Assembly: GCF_014305095.1 (NCBI RefSeq)
Contig: NZ_JACRUI010000001.1
Coordinates: forward strand, 1,238,744-1,302,743
DNA length: 64,000 nucleotides
Direction: 5' to 3'
From: Flavobacterium kayseriense
Lineage (GTDB): Bacteria; Bacteroidota; Bacteroidia; Flavobacteriales; Flavobacteriaceae
The notes under the pieces were generated by a model. The model did no database searches. It had not been told where the DNA came from and saw only the letters and a list, made by a program, of their open reading frames with translations. Made by a program: the position numbers and the translations under genes. Shown here piece after piece: positions 47,327-56,884 of this stretch. Each line of letters starts with the position of its first letter. Within the stretch, counting starts at the first letter, position 1.

Positions 47327-48475
47327 ATGGAATTTGATTTTCTATCCCCTCTGCAAAACGAATTTTTAGAGGTAGTTTATAAGCTTGACCCTCAACAATT
47401 AGGAAGCAAAATTGTTTTTCACACCAAAGATCATTTTCCAGATTTAAATAAAGTGACTATTGCTATTGTAGGCGTTCTAGATAATAGAGGTCACAGTATG
47501 GCAGCTTCAGTTGATTTGACAGCAGTGCGCCAAGAACTATATACAATGTTTCCTGGAAATTGGGATGCTTCTATAGCTGATCTAGGTGATATAGCAGCAG
47601 GAAATTCTATTGATGATTCCTATTTTGCCCTGAAAAAAATAGTTGCTCATCTTATAAAGAACAGAATAATACCTATCGTAATTGGTGGTTCGCAAGACCT
47701 AACTTATGGTTTGTATCGGGCCTATGATGAACTAGAGCAAATGGTGAATCTTGTTGCTATTGATAGTAAGTTTGATTTTGGTAAAGAAAATGAAAACGTT
47801 TCAGCGGGTTCTTATCTTACTAAAATTATTATTGATGAGCCTAATAATTTATTTAATTACTGTAACATAGGGTATCAAACGTACTATAACTCCCAAGAGG
47901 AAATTGATTTGATCGAAAAATTGTTTTTCGATGCCTATCGTTTAGGCGAAATTTCAAATAATTTAGCGCTTGCAGAACCTGTTTTTAGGGATGCTGATAT
48001 TGTTAGCTTGGATTTGAACGCTATTAAATCTGCCGATTCTGGAAATTTTAGCTCTTTTGCTCCAAATGGATTTAATGGTAAAGAAATTTGCTCTTTAGCT
48101 AGATATGCTGGTATTAGTGATAAAGTATCCTCTTTTGGAATCTTTAATCATGATAGCTCTGCTCAAGAGGCACCTTTAATTGCTCAGATAATTTGGTATT
48201 TTATAGAAGGTTTCCATTATCGTTCTAATGAGTATCCTTTTGGAAGTAGAGAAAATTATATAAAATACATTGTTCCTTCTGAAGACGAAACGCTAGTGTT
48301 CTTCAAAAGCGATAAAACGGACAGATGGTGGATCGAAATACCATTTATTTCAAATGTTAATAATAAATTAAAAAGGAATACGTTATTACCATGTTCCTAT
48401 GATGAATATTTAGGAGCGTGTAACCAAGAATTACCCGAAAGATGGTGGAAAGCACAGCGTAAAAATACGGTTTAA
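47327..48475 (+). CDS. Ureohydrolase-fold protein lacking metal ligands (arginase/formimidoylglutamase-like)
   Basis: This 382-residue protein follows the arginase/formimidoylglutamase fold, with the segments PIVIGGSQDLTYG, NLVAIDSKFDF and ADIVSLDLNAIKSAD. The Mn-binding residues are largely gone: GGDH has become GGSQ (120-123), DAHxD has become IDSKFDF (145-151), and SxDxDxxDP has become SLDLNAIKSAD (227-237). It would therefore be a non-catalytic or changed-function member despite the usual annotation as a formimidoylglutamase. It lies between topA and gldK, which I recall as a conserved order in flavobacteria. Confidence 0.75.
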   Translation: MEFDFLSPLQNEFLEVVYKLDPQQLGSKIVFHTKDHFPDLNKVTIAIVGVLDNRGHSMAASVDLTAVRQELYTMFPGNWDASIADLGDIAAGNSIDDSYFALKKIVAHLIKNRIIPIVIGGSQDLTYGLYRAYDELEQMVNLVAIDSKFDFGKENENVSAGSYLTKIIIDEPNNLFNYCNIGYQTYYNSQEEIDLIEKLFFDAYRLGEISNNLALAEPVFRDADIVSLDLNAIKSADSGNFSSFAPNGFNGKEICSLARYAGISDKVSSFGIFNHDSSAQEAPLIAQIIWYFIEGFHYRSNEYPFGSRENYIKYIVPSEDETLVFFKSDKTDRWWIEIPFISNVNNKLKRNTLLPCSYDEYLGACNQELPERWWKAQRKNTV

Positions 48476-48548
48476 CGCTTTTCTCTTCTGTGTTTAAATA
48501 ATGAGCTAAAAGATACTCCTAATTCTTATGTAATTTGTGATAAAAAGG

Positions 48549-48606
48549 TATTTTAGCGGATAATTATGTATTTTACCGTATTTTTTTGCATTTTGTCGGT
48601 AAAATA
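48549..48606. promoter_or_regulatory. Inverted/direct repeat cluster upstream of gldK
   Basis: TATTTTACCG (48569-48578) is repeated in inverted form as CGGTAAAATA (48597-48606), and a variant direct copy TATTTTAGCG lies exactly 20 bases upstream (48549-48558). These three half-sites precede the -7 element TAATTTTG at 48631. They look like an operator for the gldKLMN unit; the binding protein is unknown. Confidence 0.5.
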
Positions 48607-48630
48607 TTTTTTTTATAATTTATTTAACTC

Positions 48631-48638
48631 TAATTTTG
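48631..48638 (+). promoter_or_regulatory. Putative -7 element of the gldK promoter
   Basis: TAATTTTG matches TAnnTTTG and would give a leader of about 90 bases before the GldK start at 48735. No clear -33 TTG is seen. Confidence 0.5.
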
Positions 48639-48734
48639 GTTATGTTTTTAATTTAAGAAAAAAAGTATTGTTTTATTAATAAATTATAAATAGGTTTACA
48701 GACTTAAAAAATAATGAATATAACCCGAATTTTT

Positions 48735-50141
48735 ATGAAGAAGTTCATTGCATTGATGGCAATTTTGACCTTATTGATTGGTTGTGGTAAATCAAGTGAT
48801 AAAGGGGAATTAGTGGGTGTTAAAGGTCAAAAATGGAATCCTGAAAAACCTTATGGAATGACTCTTGTTCCAGGCGGTGCTTTTATTATGGGTAAGTCTG
48901 ATGACGACGTTGCATCTATTCAAGATGCTCCTACGAAAACTGTTACCGTTCGTTCATTCTACATGGACGAAACAGAGATCACAAACAGTGAGTATCGTCA
49001 ATTCGTAGAATGGGTTAAGGACTCAACAATGCGCGTTCGTTTAGCGATCATGGCAGACCTTAATGGTGCAACACCGGGAGACGGAAAAGGTACTAAAGGT
49101 GGTAGCATTGGTGATTTTGCATTCAATGATGCCGATCCTGAGAAAATGACTGCTTATGATAAGTACATGTATGACAATTATTACAGTATAGGTACTGCTG
49201 ATGATCCGTATGCTGGTAGGAAATTGAATAAAAAAGTAAAACTTATAAAAGATCCAAAGTTATATCCTGACGAAGCTTATGTAGAGGTAATGGATTCAAT
49301 GTACTTACCTATTGAGGCATCATACAATGGCTTAAGAACTATTGATGTTGATAAGTTAAAGTTTCGCTATTCTTGGATGGATATTCAAGCGGCTGCTAAA
49401 GCAAAAGTAGGAAAACGTAAAGATTTCATAAAGACGGAAGAGGTTAAGATATACCCTGATACTACTGTCTGGATCAAAGATTTTGCTTACTCGTACAATG
49501 AGCCTATGCACAATGATTATTTTTGGCACAAAGCGTATGGAGATTATCCGGTTGTGGGAGTACAATGGACTCAAGCAAAAGCATTTTGTGCTTGGAGAAC
49601 ATTAAACAAAAATACCTATATCAAAGCAAAAAAGAAAGGGCATGATTTGATCAACTCATTCAGGTTACCTACCGAGGCAGAATGGGAATACTCTGCGAGA
49701 GGTGGTCTGGAATCAGCTACTTATCCTTGGGGAGGGCCATACACTAAAAATGATAGAGGTTGTTTTCTAGCTAACTTTAAGCCAAGTAGAGGAGATTATG
49801 CAGCAGACCAAGCATTATATACTGTGGAAGCTAAATCATATGAGCCAAATGGTTACAACTTATATAACATGGCTGGTAATGTTTCTGAATGGACTGATTC
49901 ATCTTACGATCCTAATGCTTACGAATACGTATCTACAATGAACCCAAACGTCTTAGATGCATCTAATAAACGCAAAGTGGTACGCGGTGGTTCTTGGAAA
50001 GATGTTTCGTACTTCTTACAAGTAAGTACAAGAGACTATGAATATGCAGACTCTGCAAGAAGCTATATTGGATTCAGAACCGTACAAGATTACATGGGAG
50101 TTCAAACTACTGGTAATGGGACTCGCGTAAAAACTAAATAA
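48735..50141 (+). CDS. gldK: T9SS ring lipoprotein GldK (PorK)
   Basis: This 468-residue lipoprotein starts MKKFIALMAILTLLIGC, with a lipobox Cys17; the longer frame from 48714 adds only seven residues before this natural signal. The body is a formylglycine-generating-enzyme-like (FGE-sulfatase) fold, shown by FRLPTEAEWEYSARGG and AGNVSEWTDSSYD, used here structurally. GldK/PorK with GldN/PorN forms a large ring on the periplasmic side of the outer membrane. It is the first of four genes, gldKLMN. Confidence 0.95.
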   Translation: MKKFIALMAILTLLIGCGKSSDKGELVGVKGQKWNPEKPYGMTLVPGGAFIMGKSDDDVASIQDAPTKTVTVRSFYMDETEITNSEYRQFVEWVKDSTMRVRLAIMADLNGATPGDGKGTKGGSIGDFAFNDADPEKMTAYDKYMYDNYYSIGTADDPYAGRKLNKKVKLIKDPKLYPDEAYVEVMDSMYLPIEASYNGLRTIDVDKLKFRYSWMDIQAAAKAKVGKRKDFIKTEEVKIYPDTTVWIKDFAYSYNEPMHNDYFWHKAYGDYPVVGVQWTQAKAFCAWRTLNKNTYIKAKKKGHDLINSFRLPTEAEWEYSARGGLESATYPWGGPYTKNDRGCFLANFKPSRGDYAADQALYTVEAKSYEPNGYNLYNMAGNVSEWTDSSYDPNAYEYVSTMNPNVLDASNKRKVVRGGSWKDVSYFLQVSTRDYEYADSARSYIGFRTVQDYMGVQTTGNGTRVKTK

Positions 50142-50205
50142 GAAACCCTACTTATATTTTTTTTAAAAAAAAAACCAAATCTAACAAATCAAAACTTAAG
50201 GAATT

Positions 50206-50859
50206 ATGGCATTATTAGGAAAAAAAGCAATGAATTTTGCATACGGAATGGGAGCTGCAGTGGTTATTGTAGGAGCTCTTTTTAAAATCACTCACTTTGA
50301 ATTAGGTCCTTTAACAGGTACTGTTATGCTATCAGTAGGATTGTTGACTGAGGCATTAATTTTCGCACTTTCTGCTTTCGAACCAGTAGATGACGAATTA
50401 GATTGGACTTTAGTGTATCCTGAATTAGCAAATGGAGTTAAAGGTCCTGCTAAAACAAAAGTAAAAGTAGAAACGCCTACAGATACTCAAGGGATGCTTT
50501 CTCAAAAACTAGACGCAATGTTGAAAGATGCTAAGATCGACGGAGAGCTTATGGCTAGCTTAGGAAATAGTATCAAGAATTTTGAATCTGCTGCTAAAGG
50601 AATTGCTCCCGCTGCCGACGGAATTGCTGCTACTAAAAAATACAGTGAAGAGTTGACAACAGCTGCTGCCCAAATGGAATCTTTGAATAGCTTGTATAAA
50701 ATTCAATTGCAAAGTGCTTCAAGAAATGCTCAAATCAATGAAGAAGTTGCTGAGAATAACCTTAAATTAAAAGAGCAAATGCAATCTTTAACTACTAACT
50801 TGTCTTCTTTGAATGGCGTTTACGGTGGTATGTTATCTGCGATGAGTAACAAAGGATAA
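50206..50859 (+). CDS. gldL: T9SS motor protein GldL (PorL)
   Basis: This 217-residue inner-membrane protein has two membrane helices near the N-terminus. The charged residues known to matter in F. johnsoniae GldL are all present at the same numbering: Lys27 and His30 in FKITHFE, Glu49 in LLTEALIF, and Glu59. A long cytoplasmic helical tail follows. GldL and GldM form the proton-driven motor that powers gliding and type IX secretion. Confidence 0.96.
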   Translation: MALLGKKAMNFAYGMGAAVVIVGALFKITHFELGPLTGTVMLSVGLLTEALIFALSAFEPVDDELDWTLVYPELANGVKGPAKTKVKVETPTDTQGMLSQKLDAMLKDAKIDGELMASLGNSIKNFESAAKGIAPAADGIAATKKYSEELTTAAAQMESLNSLYKIQLQSASRNAQINEEVAENNLKLKEQMQSLTTNLSSLNGVYGGMLSAMSNKG

Positions 50860-50905
50860 TTAGTTTCGAACTATATTAAAAACAATAAACTAATTATTAG
50901 AAAAT

Positions 50906-52447
50906 ATGGCAGGAGGAAAACTAACCCCTAGACAGAAGATGATTAACCTAATGTACTTGGTTTTTATCGCTATGTTAGCAATGAATATGTCAAAAGAAGT
51001 TTTATCTGCTTTTGGTTTAATGAATGAAAAATTTGAAAGTTCAAACGAAACTTCAAAACTATCAAATGAGCAAATGTTAATGGCTCTTGATGCTAAAGCT
51101 GCTGAAGCTAAAGGTGAATTTGCGTTAGCAACTATCACCGCGCATAAAGTAGAAACGGCTACTAAACAATTTTACGATTATATTGGAACTTTGAAAACAG
51201 AAGTTTTAGCTGGATTTGAAGTAGACGCAGAGACTGGTAAGTTGCCTTATGAAGAAATGGACAAAGGTGATAACATCGATAGTTGGTTTCTTGGTGAAGG
51301 ATATACAGCTAGAGGAAATGAAATCATCGCTACAATTAATAAGTATAAAGCAGACATGAAAGCGGCTGTTGGTACAGATAAAAAGTATGCTTCTATTTTA
51401 TCTGAGATCGATCGTAAATTTGATGTATCAGATGTAAAAGATAGTGAAGGTGTAACTATTAAATATTTATCTTATCACTTTAAAGGTTTTCCTGCAGTAG
51501 CTTCGATAGCAAAATTATCTGCTTGGCAAAGTGATGTTAAAAAAGCAGAATCTGATGTATACAGTGCTGCCTTAGGTAAAGCGGCTGTTGCGGCGGCGTC
51601 GTATAGTAACTACCAAGCAATTGTGGTGTTAGATAAAAACGCTTATTTTCAAGGAGAAGCTGTTACTGGGAAAGTTGTTTTAGGTCGTTATGATGAAAAT
51701 ACAAAACCTACAAGTGTAACGGGAGCCAAATTAGATCCAGCAACGGGACAAGCTAAAATAGCTTTAACAGCAGGTGGAGTAGGTGAGCAGAGCATTGGTG
51801 GTCAATTTACTTTTGTAGAAGATGGTAAAACTATTCCGTTGAAATTCACAGGTAAATATGTTGTGGTACCAAGACCAAATTCAGCTACTATCGCAGCAGA
51901 CAAAATGAACGTAGTGTATAGGGGTGTTGTTAACCCAATGTCTATCTCTTTCGCTGGTATAGCTGATAGTGATGTTAGTGCATCGGCACCAGGTTTAACT
52001 AAAGTTGGAAACGGTAAATACAACATGAGTCCACAAGGTGGTAACGAGGTTGTAATCAATGTTTCAGGTAAAATGGCTGACGGAAAAGTTGCAAATGATA
52101 AGAGAGTGTACAGAATAAAGGGAATTCCAGGTCCAACAGGAACAATTAGAGGTGAAACAGGAGTTGTAAAAGGTCCTAAATCTAATCTAGAAGTTGCTAC
52201 TATTGGAGCGAAATTAGAAGACTTTGATTTTGAAGTAGGTTTAGATGTTGTAGGATTTAATTTTAAAATTGCAGGACAGCCTACAGTTGTTGTGCAAGGA
52301 AATAAACTTAATGCGCAATGTAAAGCAGTTCTTTCTAAAGCAGGAAGAGGTGATCAAGTGACTATTTCAGAAATAAAAACTAAATTAGTTGGTGCAGGTA
52401 GTTATTTATTACCTAGAACTGCTCCAGTTATTTTTGAATTACAATAA
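50906..52447 (+). CDS. gldM: T9SS motor protein GldM (PorM)
   Basis: This 513-residue protein has a short cytoplasmic start with Arg9 (GGKLTPRQKMINL), one membrane helix (about 12-30), and a long periplasmic part of four domains that reaches toward the GldKN ring. The Arg near the membrane helix is conserved and functional in GldM homologues. It starts 46 bases after gldL and is followed by gldN. Confidence 0.96.
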   Translation: MAGGKLTPRQKMINLMYLVFIAMLAMNMSKEVLSAFGLMNEKFESSNETSKLSNEQMLMALDAKAAEAKGEFALATITAHKVETATKQFYDYIGTLKTEVLAGFEVDAETGKLPYEEMDKGDNIDSWFLGEGYTARGNEIIATINKYKADMKAAVGTDKKYASILSEIDRKFDVSDVKDSEGVTIKYLSYHFKGFPAVASIAKLSAWQSDVKKAESDVYSAALGKAAVAAASYSNYQAIVVLDKNAYFQGEAVTGKVVLGRYDENTKPTSVTGAKLDPATGQAKIALTAGGVGEQSIGGQFTFVEDGKTIPLKFTGKYVVVPRPNSATIAADKMNVVYRGVVNPMSISFAGIADSDVSASAPGLTKVGNGKYNMSPQGGNEVVINVSGKMADGKVANDKRVYRIKGIPGPTGTIRGETGVVKGPKSNLEVATIGAKLEDFDFEVGLDVVGFNFKIAGQPTVVVQGNKLNAQCKAVLSKAGRGDQVTISEIKTKLVGAGSYLLPRTAPVIFELQ

Positions 52448-52495
52448 TAAGGAAGTATCCGCAAGGTGTCTTCTATATTCTATAATCATACCATT

Positions 52496-53386
52496 ATGAA
52501 CGTAAGAAATTTTTTGATAGTTATTATTACTGTAACTACGAGTGTGGCTTCTTTTGCACAGTCTAATTTGCTTAATGCAAAAATACCTGAAGAAATTGGG
52601 TTGAAAACTGCTGCACAACTTATTTCAGACAATGATAAACCATTAGCTTATGGTTATGTTCATGACAGAGATGTTTTGATGGGTAAAATGACTTGGGAAA
52701 TTATTGATCTTAGCGAAAAGATCAATTTCCCTTTGTATTTTCCTATCGATACAGCAAATATTGGTTCGGATAGAAGATCACTGTACGATGTTTTAACAAA
52801 AGCAATTCGTAATGGTGATATTAGTGAAGTGTACTCTGATAGTTATTTTAATACAAAAAAATCATTTAGAGATATTCAGGCATCATTATCAAGAATCGAT
52901 ACTACTGATGCTGGTAGAGAGCAGGTAAATGCAGGTCAACGAGTTTCGGAGGAATACATCATGAGGTCTGATTTGACTGCGCAGGATGTAACCCAATATA
53001 AGATAAAGGGGTATTGGTATTTTGATAAACGTCAAAGTGAGCTTAAATACCGTCTATTAGGAATTTGTCCTATTACTCCTGATGTTTATACAATGAACAG
53101 TGATGAAAAGGATTACATTGATTTATTTTGGATCTTTTTCCCTGCAGCTAGAGATGTGTTACATGAAGCAAAGTCTTTTAATGATAAAAACTCGGCCATG
53201 CCAATATCATTTGATCAGATTTTAAATTCTAGACATTTTAATAGCGTAATCTACAAAGAAGAAAACGTTTATGGAGATAGAGAAATCAAGGATTACATGA
53301 AAGACAATGCTCAAAGTCAATTATTAGAATCGGAACGTGTTAAAGAAAAAATCCGAAACTTTGAATCAGATATGTGGAACTACTAA
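52496..53386 (+). CDS. gldN: T9SS ring protein GldN (PorN)
   Basis: This 296-residue exported protein has the signal peptide MNVRNFLIVIITVTTSVASF ending AQ; the ATG at 52496 is preferred over an upstream GTG at 52466 that would place ten odd residues before the signal. The body (KAIRNGDISEVYSDSYF, RLLGICPITPDVY) matches GldN/PorN, the partner of GldK in the periplasmic ring. It is the last gene of gldKLMN and is followed by a terminator. Confidence 0.95.
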   Translation: MNVRNFLIVIITVTTSVASFAQSNLLNAKIPEEIGLKTAAQLISDNDKPLAYGYVHDRDVLMGKMTWEIIDLSEKINFPLYFPIDTANIGSDRRSLYDVLTKAIRNGDISEVYSDSYFNTKKSFRDIQASLSRIDTTDAGREQVNAGQRVSEEYIMRSDLTAQDVTQYKIKGYWYFDKRQSELKYRLLGICPITPDVYTMNSDEKDYIDLFWIFFPAARDVLHEAKSFNDKNSAMPISFDQILNSRHFNSVIYKEENVYGDREIKDYMKDNAQSQLLESERVKEKIRNFESDMWNY

Positions 53387-53403
53387 CATATGTAGCTGCA
53401 CAA

Positions 53404-53437
53404 AAAAAACTCTTACTTAACGGTAAGAGTTTTTTTG
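53404..53437 (+). terminator. Terminator of gldKLMN
   Basis: A 13-bp perfect stem (53404-53416 and 53423-53435, loop TTAACG) ends in a T run, 17 bases past the gldN stop. Confidence 0.93.
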
Positions 53438-53448
53438 TTTTATAAAAG

Positions 53449-53456
53449 TACCTTTG
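53449..53456 (+). promoter_or_regulatory. Putative -7 element for the FAD oxidoreductase gene
   Basis: TACCTTTG matches TAnnTTTG, 17 bases before the start codon, so the leader is about ten bases. Confidence 0.55.
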
Positions 53457-53472
53457 TGTTTTAATTTATACT

Positions 53473-54522
53473 ATGATAGATTTTATAATAGTTGGATCAG
53501 GATTGGCAGGTATTGCTTTTGCAGAAATGGCATTAGCAGATAATAAATCTATTGTTGTTTTTGATAACAATTCTCAAAACTCATCAAAAATAGCAGGAGG
53601 GTTATATAATCCAGTTATTTTAAAAAGGTTTAGTGAAGTTTGGCAAGCGCAAGAACAACTAGTTTTGATGCGTGATTTCTATCGAACTCTGGAAAATAAG
53701 TTAGAAGTTTCTGTTGATTTTAAAATTCCTATTCTTAGAAAATTTTTTTCTATTGAAGAGCAGAATAATTGGTTTGCTGCTTCTGATAAACTTGCTCTAG
53801 CTCCTTTTCTATCTACTATTTTAGTAAACAAGAAGTATAGCGGAATTGATTCGCCTTATAACTATGGACAGGTGTTGCAGTCTGGTTATGTCGATACTGC
53901 GTTATTAGTTGAGCATTATAAGAAATATCTGCTTGAGAATTCGCTACTTTACAAAGATTCGTTTATGTACGAAGTTTTGGAAGTGACATCTACAGGTGTG
54001 AAGTATAATGATATCGAAGCGCGACACATTGTTTTTGCTGAAGGTTTTGGCATGCATAAGAATCCTTACTTTGATAATTTGCCACTTGATGGCACAAAGG
54101 GAGAGCTTTTTATTATTAGAGCTAAGGAACTAAATTTAGACGTAATAGTAAATACAAGTGTTTTTATCCTACCGTTAGGAAATGATTTATTTAAGGTTGG
54201 AGCTACTTACAATTGGCGTGATAAAACTGATTTACCTACTCAAGAGGGAAAAGAAGAATTAATGGAGAGAATCAAAGAAATTATTAAATGTGATTTTGAG
54301 ATAGTGGAACACTTTGCAGGGGTTAGACCTACAGTAAAGGATAGAAGGCCACTTATTGGTACACACAAGGACCATGAAGCGGTACATATCTTGAATGGTT
54401 TAGGTACGCGTGGGGTCATGTTAGGTCCTGCTATGGCTAAAGCACTGTACGAATGGGTACAATATAAAAAGCCGCTTGACCCTGTAGTCGATATCAAGCG
54501 GTTTTATAAAAAAATGAGATAA
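53473..54522 (+). CDS. FAD-dependent oxidoreductase of the D-amino-acid oxidase-like group
   Basis: This 349-residue flavoprotein has the dinucleotide motif DFIIVGSGLAGIAFAEMAL at the N-terminus, SSKIAGGLYNPVILKRF next, and the C-terminal FAD segment FAGVRPTVKDRRPLIGTH followed by LNGLGTRGVMLGP. This is the DAO family pattern, which also includes glycine oxidase and MnmC oxidoreductase domains. The substrate is not known. It converges on the DUF983 gene with a four-base gap. Confidence 0.85.
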   Translation: MIDFIIVGSGLAGIAFAEMALADNKSIVVFDNNSQNSSKIAGGLYNPVILKRFSEVWQAQEQLVLMRDFYRTLENKLEVSVDFKIPILRKFFSIEEQNNWFAASDKLALAPFLSTILVNKKYSGIDSPYNYGQVLQSGYVDTALLVEHYKKYLLENSLLYKDSFMYEVLEVTSTGVKYNDIEARHIVFAEGFGMHKNPYFDNLPLDGTKGELFIIRAKELNLDVIVNTSVFILPLGNDLFKVGATYNWRDKTDLPTQEGKEELMERIKEIIKCDFEIVEHFAGVRPTVKDRRPLIGTHKDHEAVHILNGLGTRGVMLGPAMAKALYEWVQYKKPLDPVVDIKRFYKKMR

Positions 54523-54526
54523 TGTT

Positions 54527-54910
54527 TTATTTCTTTTCCCAATTCGGGTCATAGCTTACAAACATATTAATATATATGTTTCTCGCCCACCTTAAAACGT
54601 ATGGGAATAGAATAATTAGGGCAATTATAATTGCTATAAAAGCAGTTTTTAATGAAGTCCCTAAAATAACGTAGGAGATTATAAATGCTGCAACCCCAGT
54701 TGCTACATTCAAACCGTAACTCACATACATGGCTCCGTAAAAAAACGAAGGTTCGATTTGATAAGTTAATCCGCAATGACTGCATTTTTCATGCATTTTT
54801 AGCGTGTTTGTCAAATTAAACGGATTTTTGTCTAAATACATGCTCTCATTCTGGCATTTAGGACAAGTTCCTGTTAAAATACTATTTAGTTTGGATCCTT
54901 TTTTTAACAT
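54527..54910 (-). CDS. DUF983 zinc-ribbon membrane protein
   Basis: This 127-residue protein starts MLKKGSKLNSILTGTCPKCQ, with a treble of CxxC sites (CPKCQ, CSHCG) typical of DUF983, then two membrane segments (about residues 55-100). The start at 54910 is chosen over 54970 because the promoter's predicted transcription start is between them. The function is unknown; family members occur near cytochrome oxidase genes in other bacteria, but not here. Confidence 0.85.
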   Translation of the reverse strand: MLKKGSKLNSILTGTCPKCQNESMYLDKNPFNLTNTLKMHEKCSHCGLTYQIEPSFFYGAMYVSYGLNVATGVAAFIISYVILGTSLKTAFIAIIIALIILFPYVLRWARNIYINMFVSYDPNWEKK

Positions 54911-54926
54911 TTGCAAAAATTTTAAA

Positions 54927-54955
54927 CAAAGGTACGTTATTAGTAAATGTTCCAA
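54927..54955 (-). promoter_or_regulatory. Promoter of the DUF983 gene (TTG and TACCTTTG)
   Basis: On the minus strand TTG (54953-54955) precedes TACCTTTG (54927-54934) by 18 bases. The predicted start of transcription near 54921 supports the ATG at 54910. Confidence 0.72.
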
Positions 54956-54975
54956 TGTAACAATAGTCACAATAT

Positions 54976-56883
54976 ATGCTTAATATACACAATTTATCGG
55001 TTTCTTTTGGAGGTACATATTTATTTGAAGAGGTTACTTTTCGATTAGGAGCCGGGGATAGAGTTGGTCTCGTAGGAAAAAATGGTGCAGGAAAGTCGAC
55101 CATGCTTAAAATGTTAGCTAGAGATTTTGCTCCAGATTCAGGAGTGATCTCGCAAGAAAAAGATATTCGCATGGGGTTCTTGCGTCAAGACATTGATTTT
55201 GAACAAGGAAGAACCGTTTTGGAGGAGGCATATGAAGCTTTTACAGAAATTAAAATAGTAGAGAAAAAGTTGGAAGAAATAAATCACCAGCTAGTTACTC
55301 GAACTGATTATGAAAGTGATGAATATTCTAAAATAATTGAAGACTTGTCTGATTTTACCCATCGATTTGAACTTTTAGGTGGATATAATTATGTAGGTGA
55401 CACTGAGAAAATTCTTCTTGGTTTAGGATTTAAAAGAGAAGTGTTTAACAACCAAACAGAAACCTTTTCAGGTGGATGGAGAATGCGTATCGAATTAGCT
55501 AAATTGTTGCTACAGTCTAATGATGTGTTGCTATTGGATGAGCCTACCAATCACTTGGATATTGAAAGTATTATTTGGTTAGAAAGTTTCCTTCGTAATT
55601 ATCCAGGAGTAGTTGTGATTGTTTCTCACGATAAGATGTTCTTGGATAATGTTACCAATAGAACGATCGAAATTTCGTTAGGGAAAGCGTACGATTTTAA
55701 TAAGCCATATTCTCAATATTTAGAGTTACGTCATGAAATTCGCGAAAAGCAATTGGCAACTCAAAAAAACCAAGCAAAAAAAATTGAAGAGACAGAGAAA
55801 TTAATTGAAAAATTTCGTGCCAAAGCATCCAAAGCTTCTATGGCGCAATCTTTAATTAAAAAACTAGATAAAGTAGAACGCATTGAGGTAGATGAAGATG
55901 ATAATTCAGTGATGAATATCTCTTTTCCAGTATCTAAAGAACCTGGTAAAGTGGTTGTCGAGGCAGATCATGTTACTAAAGCCTATGGTGATAATGTCAT
56001 TCTAAAAGACATCGATTTGTTAGTAGAACGCGGTAGTAAAATTGCTTTCGTTGGTCAAAACGGACAAGGGAAATCGACTTTTATAAAAGCAATCGTAAAC
56101 GAATTTGAATACAGTGGTACTATAAAATTAGGGCACAATGTGCAACTAGGCTATTTTGCTCAAAATCAAGCTGAATATCTTGATGGCGAAATTACCTTGC
56201 TACAAACCATGGAAGATGCTGCTACAGACACGAATCGTTCTAAGGTAAGAGACATGTTAGGATCTTTCCTTTTTAGAGGTGACGACGTAGAGAAAAAGGT
56301 TAAGGTTTTGTCAGGAGGAGAGCGTAACCGATTAGCACTTTGTAAGTTGTTGTTGCAACCTATCAATGTGTTGTTGATGGATGAACCTACCAATCACTTG
56401 GACATCAAGTCTAAGAATGTTTTAAAAGCAGCATTACAAAAATTTGGTGGAACCTTATTACTTGTTTCTCACGATAGAGATTTCTTGCAAGGTATGTCGA
56501 ACATTGTGTATGAATTCAAAGATCAAAAAATTAGAGAGTACCTTGGCGATATTAACTATTTCTTGGAACAACGTAACATGGAAAACATGCGCGAAGTAGA
56601 GAAAAAAGATCTTGCTAAAGCGGCTGCTCCTAAAGAAAGTAATAAAGCCTCCTACGAAGATCAAAAGAAGGGTAAGTCCTTGCATAATAAGCTGAGCAAA
56701 ATAGAAAGCCAAATCAAACAGTTAGAGAAGGATATTCAAAACGATGATAAAATGCTTGCGACTAATTACGATAAGCATATTGAAGACGCCGCTTTCTTTA
56801 AAGCGTACAACAAGAAAAAAGCCGAATTAGATAAATTACTACTAGATTGGGAAGTTGTTCAAGAAGAGATAGATACCATGTAG
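54976..56883 (+). CDS. ABC-F family ATPase
   Basis: This 635-residue cytoplasmic protein has two ABC domains and no membrane domain. Walker A motifs are VGKNGAGKST and VGQNGQGKST. Signatures are FSGGWRMRIELAK and LSGGERNRLALCK, and Walker B is LLLDEPTNHLD/LLMDEPTNHLD. A linker of about 80 residues lies between the domains, and the C-terminal coiled coil (KIESQIKQLEKDIQNDDKML) is of the Uup type. ABC-F proteins act on the ribosome in translation or antibiotic protection; Uup-like function is favoured here by the coiled coil but not proven. Confidence 0.93.
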   Translation: MLNIHNLSVSFGGTYLFEEVTFRLGAGDRVGLVGKNGAGKSTMLKMLARDFAPDSGVISQEKDIRMGFLRQDIDFEQGRTVLEEAYEAFTEIKIVEKKLEEINHQLVTRTDYESDEYSKIIEDLSDFTHRFELLGGYNYVGDTEKILLGLGFKREVFNNQTETFSGGWRMRIELAKLLLQSNDVLLLDEPTNHLDIESIIWLESFLRNYPGVVVIVSHDKMFLDNVTNRTIEISLGKAYDFNKPYSQYLELRHEIREKQLATQKNQAKKIEETEKLIEKFRAKASKASMAQSLIKKLDKVERIEVDEDDNSVMNISFPVSKEPGKVVVEADHVTKAYGDNVILKDIDLLVERGSKIAFVGQNGQGKSTFIKAIVNEFEYSGTIKLGHNVQLGYFAQNQAEYLDGEITLLQTMEDAATDTNRSKVRDMLGSFLFRGDDVEKKVKVLSGGERNRLALCKLLLQPINVLLMDEPTNHLDIKSKNVLKAALQKFGGTLLLVSHDRDFLQGMSNIVYEFKDQKIREYLGDINYFLEQRNMENMREVEKKDLAKAAAPKESNKASYEDQKKGKSLHNKLSKIESQIKQLEKDIQNDDKMLATNYDKHIEDAAFFKAYNKKKAELDKLLLDWEVVQEEIDTM

Positions 56884-56884
56884 C

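Noticed and set aside
54911..54970. Upstream start of the DUF983 gene at 54970
   Set aside because: A well-formed promoter lies inside this extension, and family similarity begins at MLKKGSKLNS.
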